Position numbers and translations under genes: made by a program
Notes under the pieces: generated by a model
Databases searched by the model: none
Told to the model about the DNA's origin: nothing
Seen by the model: the letters and a program-made list of their open reading frames with translations, nothing else
Source: JAVBUP01 sp031555175
Lineage (GTDB): Bacteria > Bacillota_I > Bacilli_A > Erysipelotrichales > Coprobacillaceae
Direction: 5' to 3'
DNA length: 18,988 nucleotides
Assembly: GCA_031555175.1 (NCBI GenBank)
Contig: JAVBUP010000073.1
Location: forward strand, 1-18,988
In this document: positions 14,729-18,988 of the stretch, in pieces
Position numbering within the stretch: the first letter of the stretch is position 1
How the letters are laid out: the number at the start of each line of letters is the position of its first letter

Positions 14729-15640
14729 ATGAATTTGGTTGAGATCAAAGAAAATTTACTAAAACTTAATATAGGAGATGTATTAGAAAACGAACCGCTT
14801 TATAAACATACTACTTATAAAGTAGGTGGCCCCGCTGCTTTTTACGTTAAAGTAAAGGATGTTATGGCTTTAGCTAAAGTGCTGGGGTATATAAAAAAAG
14901 AGAATATACCTTATTATATAATTGGGCGAGGTTCTAATATATTGTTCTCTGATTCTGCTTATGATGGAATTATATTAAGTTTAAACGAGGAATTTGATAG
15001 CATACGAATCAATGGTTGTGCTGTTAAAGCAGAGGCTGGAGTAAGCGATATCTATCTTTCTAGTTATGTGGCTAAGGCTGGGCTAGCTGGTTTAGAGTTT
15101 ATTTCTGGTATTCCCGGAAGCGTTGGAGGAGCTGTTTATATGAACGCTGGGGCATATAAATCTGAAATAGCAGATTATATCATTGATATAACTATTTTAG
15201 ATGAAAATGGTAATATGAAAGTAATTAGTAAGGATGAGGCTAAATTTTCGTATCGCAAATCAATTTTTCAAACAAGGAAAGATTGGGTTATTTTGGAAGT
15301 AACACTTGAATTAATACCAGGTGATTACCAAGAGATTTTAGCGTTAATGGATAAGAGAAAAGAAAAAAGAATGTTGACTCAACCATGGAACATGCCAAGC
15401 GCTGGGAGCGTATTTAAAAATCCAGACAATAAAGGTGCTTGGGAGTATATTGATGGGTGCAATCTGCGCGGATGTGAAATTGGAGGAGCCCAAATTTCTC
15501 CAAAACATCCAAATTTTATTGTAAATAATGGCTATGCTAGTGCAAAAGATATATTGGATTTAATCACTTTAGTAAGAAATGAAGTACAAAGCAAATATGG
15601 AATTGAAATGCATACGGAAATTATACTGGTTAATTGGTAA
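14729..15640 (+). CDS. murB: UDP-N-acetylenolpyruvoylglucosamine reductase MurB
   Basis: A 303-residue FAD enzyme reducing UDP-GlcNAc-enolpyruvate to UDP-MurNAc with NADPH, in the cytoplasm. FAD-binding motifs GRGSN (66-70) and GIPGSVGGAVYMNAGAY (127-143) are clear. The catalytic set is present: arginine in SYRKS (R176), proton-donor serine in SAGSVFKNP (S227) and glutamate in HTEI (E297). The absence of the extra segment typical of E. coli MurB fits the shorter type II enzymes. The SD AGGTGAT (14719-14725) contains the murG stop codon and sits three nt from the ATG. The murB TAA shares a base with the divIB ATG. Confidence 0.97.
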   Translation: MNLVEIKENLLKLNIGDVLENEPLYKHTTYKVGGPAAFYVKVKDVMALAKVLGYIKKENIPYYIIGRGSNILFSDSAYDGIILSLNEEFDSIRINGCAVKAEAGVSDIYLSSYVAKAGLAGLEFISGIPGSVGGAVYMNAGAYKSEIADYIIDITILDENGNMKVISKDEAKFSYRKSIFQTRKDWVILEVTLELIPGDYQEILALMDKRKEKRMLTQPWNMPSAGSVFKNPDNKGAWEYIDGCNLRGCEIGGAQISPKHPNFIVNNGYASAKDILDLITLVRNEVQSKYGIEMHTEIILVNW

Positions 15641-16398
15641 TGGCAAATAAAACATATGATGAGTACAAAAAAAATCCATTAGAAGAAAGAAAGAAAATCC
15701 GTAAGCGAAAAAAGGCTGCTAAAATTAGAAAGATATTAAGTGTATTGGTAATTATTAGTGCTTTAGTATATTATTTAGCATCCGATATTAGTAAAATTAG
15801 AAAAATTGAGATAACTACAAATGGCGTTATCTCAAAAGAATACATAGAAGAAAAAATTGGTTTACAAACGGATAGCTATTATATTGTAAGTTTGTTTAAT
15901 AATACTAAAGGAAAACTAGAAGATTTACCAATGGTTAAAAGTGTAGTGGTTAAGAATAATATTTTTTCTGGTTTAAGTATTACAGTCGAATCTAGTCCAG
16001 TTTTTGCTTATTTCATTAGTGAGGAAACTATTACTCTAGTTGATTATAAAGGTAGATTATATAAAGTTGCTAATGATCAATCTATTGAATTAGGATCAGC
16101 AGCTGAGTTACTACAGTTTGAGAGCGAAGAAAAAATAATTGAGTTTGCAAAAGAGTTTATTTTAATTGATGAATCAGTGCGAGGCCAAATATCAGATGTA
16201 GTGTACTTAACTGATGACATTATTGAAAACCAATTAAAACTTTATATGACTGATAATCATATTGTATTAGTTAATATTAAAAACTTACATGTTAATATGA
16301 ATGTTTACAATTATACGATATCTCAAGAGAGTATGATTGGGAAATGTATTATTGAATTTACTACTACTGCAAAACATGCGTATGGAAGAGATTGTTAA
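15640..16398 (+). CDS. divIB: Cell division protein DivIB/FtsQ
   Basis: A 252-residue bitopic protein: a basic cytoplasmic segment (1-30, rich in K and R), one membrane helix (about 31-48), a POTRA-like domain (about 50-118, starting IRKIEITTNGVISKEYI) and a beta-rich domain beyond. DivIB joins FtsL and DivIC to regulate the septal synthase. The sequence is divergent, so the call rests on topology, the POTRA domain and its place between murB and ftsA. It ends in a cysteine (GRDC), which is unusual. The ATG at 15640 overlaps the murB stop as TAATG; an in-frame TTG at 15634 is the alternative. No real SD is visible, implying coupling to murB. The ftsA promoter -35 overlaps its stop. Confidence 0.88.
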   Translation: MANKTYDEYKKNPLEERKKIRKRKKAAKIRKILSVLVIISALVYYLASDISKIRKIEITTNGVISKEYIEEKIGLQTDSYYIVSLFNNTKGKLEDLPMVKSVVVKNNIFSGLSITVESSPVFAYFISEETITLVDYKGRLYKVANDQSIELGSAAELLQFESEEKIIEFAKEFILIDESVRGQISDVVYLTDDIIENQLKLYMTDNHIVLVNIKNLHVNMNVYNYTISQESMIGKCIIEFTTTAKHAYGRDC

Positions 16399-16420
16399 GT
16401 GACAAAAATTATGTTATTAT
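16392..16420 (+). promoter_or_regulatory. Internal promoter for ftsA-ftsZ
   Basis: TTGTTA (16392-16397, overlapping the divIB stop) and TATTAT (16415-16420) are 17 nt apart, and TG at 16412-16413 makes it an extended -10. Start near 16427 gives a leader of about 30 nt. A dedicated ftsAZ promoter is known in other bacteria. Confidence 0.6.
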
Positions 16421-16456
16421 TTTAGTATTAAAAAGTATTGATGAAGGGGTGTTATG

Positions 16457-17737
16457 ATGCGAGAGATTTATGCTAGTCTAGATGTTGGCAACTTTGAAAT
16501 CAAACTTGTTGTTGGTGAAATTGTCCATACTAATATTAACATCCTGTATGTAGGAGTTTCCCCATCCGAGGGGATGGCTAACAATCAAGTTACTGATGAG
16601 TTTAGAGTTTCTAATGTTATTAGAAAACTTGTTAAAGAGGCAGAAACTACATTGCATGGGACAATAAAAAGTGTCGTATTAAATGTACCAACTAATCATC
16701 CTCGTTTGTATCAAAGTGAAGGAAGTACTTTCACTTCTGTGGATTCTAAAGTAATAAAAAATGAAGATTTAAGAAAAGCACTAAATAACTCAATGAATTT
16801 CGAGTTAGCCAAGGATGAAGCAGTATTAACTGCAGTACCGATTACATATAAATATGGAACTACTAAGACTACTGCAATTCCACTTGGGAAAGCAGCTGAT
16901 TTCATAGCAATACAATCATTAGTTATTTCAACAAAAAAACGTGCTTTTTATTCAATAGCTCGTTGTGTTGAAAATGCTGGATTAGAAATACTAGATGTAT
17001 GTATCAATGCATACAGTGGTGCAAAAGAGGTTTTTGATGATGAGTATCTTAATAATGGGGCGATATTAGTAGATATCGGTTATCAAATTTCATCAATTTC
17101 ATACTTTGCAGATGGTTATTTGAAATTTTTTAATGCCATTCCATTTGGGTCAGATCATGTAACACAAAGAATTCAAAATGAATTATCAATACCTTACACT
17201 AAGGCTGAATCATATAAAATTAAATATGGTACATGTCTGGAGGAACGTGCTGATTTGGATGTACTACATACTAAACTAGGTAATGATGGCTCACAAGATT
17301 TTACGCAAAAAGACTTAGCTAAGATAATAAATGAAGAAACTTCACGATTATTCCAAATGATAAAGCAGCAACTAATGATTATCAATGACGGTCGTAATGA
17401 TGAAATTGTAATTATTGGTGGTGGAGGAGAACTAGATGGTATAGAGGTAATTGCTGAGGAAGCACTTGGTTGTGCGGTTAGAGTATATCGTCCACATACA
17501 ATTGGTGCAAGAAAGGTTTCTCTTGTTTCTAACCTGGGATTGTTGTATTATTTAGTTGATAGAATGAAGATTATCGGAAAACAAGCACCATCGCTTGTTT
17601 TGCCTGATATTTCGAATACTATGTCAATTAGATTGAAAGGTTTGACAAGAACAAACCAATCTAAGGCCGGTTATACTGGAAAAATTAACAAAATACTAGA
17701 TACATTACTAACTGGTAATGATGAAGATGAAGAGTAA
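16457..17737 (+). CDS. ftsA: Cell division protein FtsA, with divergent ATP-binding loops
   Basis: A 426-residue actin-like protein that tethers FtsZ to the membrane. The fold can be followed: phosphate-1 loop at 9-16, SHS2/1C region (about 82-160), phosphate-2 loop at 206-213 and the adenosine motif IIGGGGELDG (319-328). The first two are atypical: DVGNFEIK where most FtsA have D-[IV]-G-[TS]-[ST]-x-[VI]-[KR], and DIGYQISS where DIGGGTT-like sequence is usual. A short amphipathic helix (GKINKILDTLL, 408-418) is the likely membrane anchor, but an acidic tail (NDEDEE) follows it. Of two ATGs, 16457 has better spacing to AAGGGGTG (16444-16451) than 16454. ftsZ follows after 12 nt, supporting the call. 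Confidence 0.9.
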   Translation: MREIYASLDVGNFEIKLVVGEIVHTNINILYVGVSPSEGMANNQVTDEFRVSNVIRKLVKEAETTLHGTIKSVVLNVPTNHPRLYQSEGSTFTSVDSKVIKNEDLRKALNNSMNFELAKDEAVLTAVPITYKYGTTKTTAIPLGKAADFIAIQSLVISTKKRAFYSIARCVENAGLEILDVCINAYSGAKEVFDDEYLNNGAILVDIGYQISSISYFADGYLKFFNAIPFGSDHVTQRIQNELSIPYTKAESYKIKYGTCLEERADLDVLHTKLGNDGSQDFTQKDLAKIINEETSRLFQMIKQQLMIINDGRNDEIVIIGGGGELDGIEVIAEEALGCAVRVYRPHTIGARKVSLVSNLGLLYYLVDRMKIIGKQAPSLVLPDISNTMSIRLKGLTRTNQSKAGYTGKINKILDTLLTGNDEDEE

Positions 17738-17749
17738 GGGAGATATACT

Positions 17750-18847
17750 ATGGATGCAGGACAATTCGTACAAGTAGCTAAGATTAAAGTAATTGGAGTT
17801 GGTGGTGGCGGTGGTAACGCTGTTACGAGAATGTTTGAAGAGGGAGTTCAAGGTGTTGAATTCTATCTAGCTAATACTGATGTACAAGTTTTAAATAGTT
17901 CAAAAGTGAAGAATAAAATTGTGTTAGGATCACAGATTACGGGTGGTCTAGGAGCTGGTGGAACACCTGAAATTGGTAGAAAAGCAGCTTTAGAATCAGA
18001 AAACGAAATTCGTGAAGCATTAGAAGGAGCTCAAATGGTATTTGTGGCTTCTGGAATGGGTGGTGGTACCGGAACTGGTGCTGCTCCTGTAATTGCTAGA
18101 ATTGCCAAAGAGTTAGGTGCATTAACTATTGCTATTGTTACGAAACCATTCCGTTTTGAGGGTAGGGGTCGTACTAATAATGCTATTGAAGGATTAACTG
18201 AGCTAAAGAAAAATGTTGACTCAATTATAATTGTTTCAAATGATCGCCTGTTAGAGATTATTGGTGGAAGACCGATTACTGAATCATTTAGAGAAGCAGA
18301 CAACGTTTTAAGACAAGGTGTTCAAACAATCACTGATTTGATTGCGGTGCCAGCAATGATTAATCTAGACTTTGCTGATGTTAAGTCAGTCATGAAAGAA
18401 AAAGGATCAGCCCTAATTGGTATTGGTATGGCTCGCGGAGATAACAAAGCTGAAGAAGCTGCTGAAAAAGCTATTTCTTCACCATTACTTGAAGTCTCAA
18501 TTGAAGGTGCTACTAGTGCCCTTGTAAACGTAACAGGAGGCCCAACTATTTCTATATTTGATGCAGAAAGAGCAATGTCTACTATTCAATCTGCTGCTGG
18601 AGATGATTTAGAAACTATATTTGGAATTGCTATAAACGAAAATTTAGATGATGAAATCATCGTAACTGTTATTGCGACAGGATTTGATGAAAATGCAGAA
18701 AATATCGTTGCATCGCAGTCTACTGTGAAACCACAACCTCGTGTAACACAAGAGCCTCGTAATAATGTAGCTACTACACCAGTAGCTGTGGAAGAAGACG
18801 ATGAAGATAATGAATTTGTTCCTAGCTTCATTAAGACAAGACAATAA
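17750..18847 (+). CDS. ftsZ: Cell division GTPase FtsZ
   Basis: A 365-residue tubulin homologue that polymerises into the Z-ring and recruits the divisome. GTP-binding elements: VGGGGGNAVTRM at 17-28, the tubulin signature GGGTGTG at 104-110 and PFRFEGRGR at 133-141. The T7 catalytic loop NLDFADV is at 205-211. The globular part ends near 315; a short linker of about 35 residues turns acidic (EEDDEDNE) and leads to the conserved C-terminal peptide FVPSFIKTRQ (356-365), which binds FtsA and other partners. The start has SD AAGGGAGAT (17736-17744) overlapping the ftsA stop region. Expression is likely from the ftsA promoter plus read-through. A strong terminator follows 18 nt after the stop. 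Confidence 0.98.
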   Translation: MDAGQFVQVAKIKVIGVGGGGGNAVTRMFEEGVQGVEFYLANTDVQVLNSSKVKNKIVLGSQITGGLGAGGTPEIGRKAALESENEIREALEGAQMVFVASGMGGGTGTGAAPVIARIAKELGALTIAIVTKPFRFEGRGRTNNAIEGLTELKKNVDSIIIVSNDRLLEIIGGRPITESFREADNVLRQGVQTITDLIAVPAMINLDFADVKSVMKEKGSALIGIGMARGDNKAEEAAEKAISSPLLEVSIEGATSALVNVTGGPTISIFDAERAMSTIQSAAGDDLETIFGIAINENLDDEIIVTVIATGFDENAENIVASQSTVKPQPRVTQEPRNNVATTPVAVEEDDEDNEFVPSFIKTRQ

Positions 18848-18865
18848 GGGTTCTTAGACAACCGT

Positions 18866-18897
18866 AGGGGTGAACGATAAACGTTTATCCCTTTTTT
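18866..18897 (+). terminator. Terminator of the dcw cluster after ftsZ
   Basis: AGGGGTGAACG (18866-18876) pairs with CGTTTATCCCT (18882-18892) over 11 bp with two G-U wobbles, loop ATAAA, and the T-run covers 18892-18897. An alternative perfect palindrome GATAAACGTTTATC overlaps it, but the long stem next to the T-run explains the layout best. Confidence 0.85.
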
Positions 18898-18915
18898 GTA
18901 TATTAATTTGTCAAT

Positions 18916-18986
18916 AGGAACAGTTTAGTAAGAGAATTCGTTTACGATAGTGAACGAATGATCGATAACCATAAGCTGTTCTTTTT
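18916..18986 (+). other. Two-helix RNA-like structure ending in a T-run at the window edge
   Basis: AGGAACAG (18916-18923) pairs with CTGTTCTT (18976-18983), 8 bp with one G-U. Enclosed is a 10-bp hairpin, ATTCGTTTAC (18936-18945) with GTGAACGAAT (18950-18959), one G-U, loop GATA. T5 (18982-18986) follows the outer stem. It could be a second terminator, a small RNA, or the leader of a gene beyond the window. I do not recognise a riboswitch or T-box family. Confidence 0.45.
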
Positions 18987-18988
18987 AA

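Noticed and set aside
16560..16577. CCATCC/GGATGG hairpin early in ftsA
   Set aside because: Only 6 bp, no T-run, not at a gene junction; likely coincidental.
18916..18988. T-box leader or known riboswitch at the right edge
   Set aside because: No T-box sequence (TGGNACCGCG-like) or other aptamer core that I recognise is present; the helices alone do not define a class.
1..18988. Mobile elements, CRISPR arrays, tRNA or rRNA genes, prophage or defence genes
   Set aside because: No transposase, repeat-spacer pattern, cloverleaf or rRNA-like segment was seen; the window is filled by housekeeping genes in conserved order.

Overview
The window is a nearly complete division and cell wall (dcw) cluster, preceded by an ABC exporter gene and a yceD-rpmF pair. 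All complete genes are on the + strand. The DNA is AT-rich, the initiation signals are strong Shine-Dalgarno (SD) sequences, and the cluster follows the Bacillus subtilis order (mraZ, rsmH, ftsL, pbpB, spoVD-type PBP, murE, mraY, murD, SEDS polymerase, murG, murB, divIB, ftsA, ftsZ). This points to a low-GC, walled member of the Bacillota. The compact cluster (no ylxW, ylxX or sbp between divIB and ftsA; no murC, murF or ddl) and the unusual FtsA suggest an Erysipelotrichia-like lineage, but that is a weak inference. TGA is used as a stop (murE, murG), so this is not a mycoplasma using genetic code 4.

Layout. 1-200: divergent intergenic region with the first 12 codons of a leftward gene, a hairpin with a T-run, and an extended -10 promoter. 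215-1951: type I ABC half-exporter. 1952-2156: AT-rich gap ending in a textbook sigma-A promoter. 2157-2851: yceD (DUF177) and rpmF (ribosomal protein L32), closed by two tandem terminators. 2945-3017: the main dcw promoter followed by four GTGG boxes at exact 10-bp spacing, which look like the MraZ operator. 3018-6825: mraZ, rsmH, ftsL, pbpB, then an internal terminator. 6874-12505: spoVD-type PBP, murE, mraY, murD, tightly overlapped. 12491-12529: a perfect 12-bp hairpin plus T6 that spans the murD stop and the ftsW start. 12518-13600: ftsW. 13606-16398: an internal extended -10 promoter, then murG, murB, divIB. 16392-18847: an internal promoter, then ftsA and ftsZ. 18866-18986: a strong terminator and a second two-helix structure with a T-run at the window edge.

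The genes together make lipid II (MurE adds the third amino acid, MurD adds D-Glu, MurB reduces UDP-GlcNAc-enolpyruvate, MraY and MurG build the lipid-linked precursor), polymerise and cross-link it at the septum (FtsW with two class B PBPs), and organise the divisome (FtsZ, FtsA, FtsL, DivIB). The gene content is ordinary and I see no new defence, mobile or biosynthetic system. The interesting content is regulatory: two terminator-like hairpins inside the cluster, one straddling a start codon; internal promoters with leaders of about 10-12 nt; a four-box MraZ operator that runs into the ribosome binding site; and an FtsA with altered ATP-binding loops.
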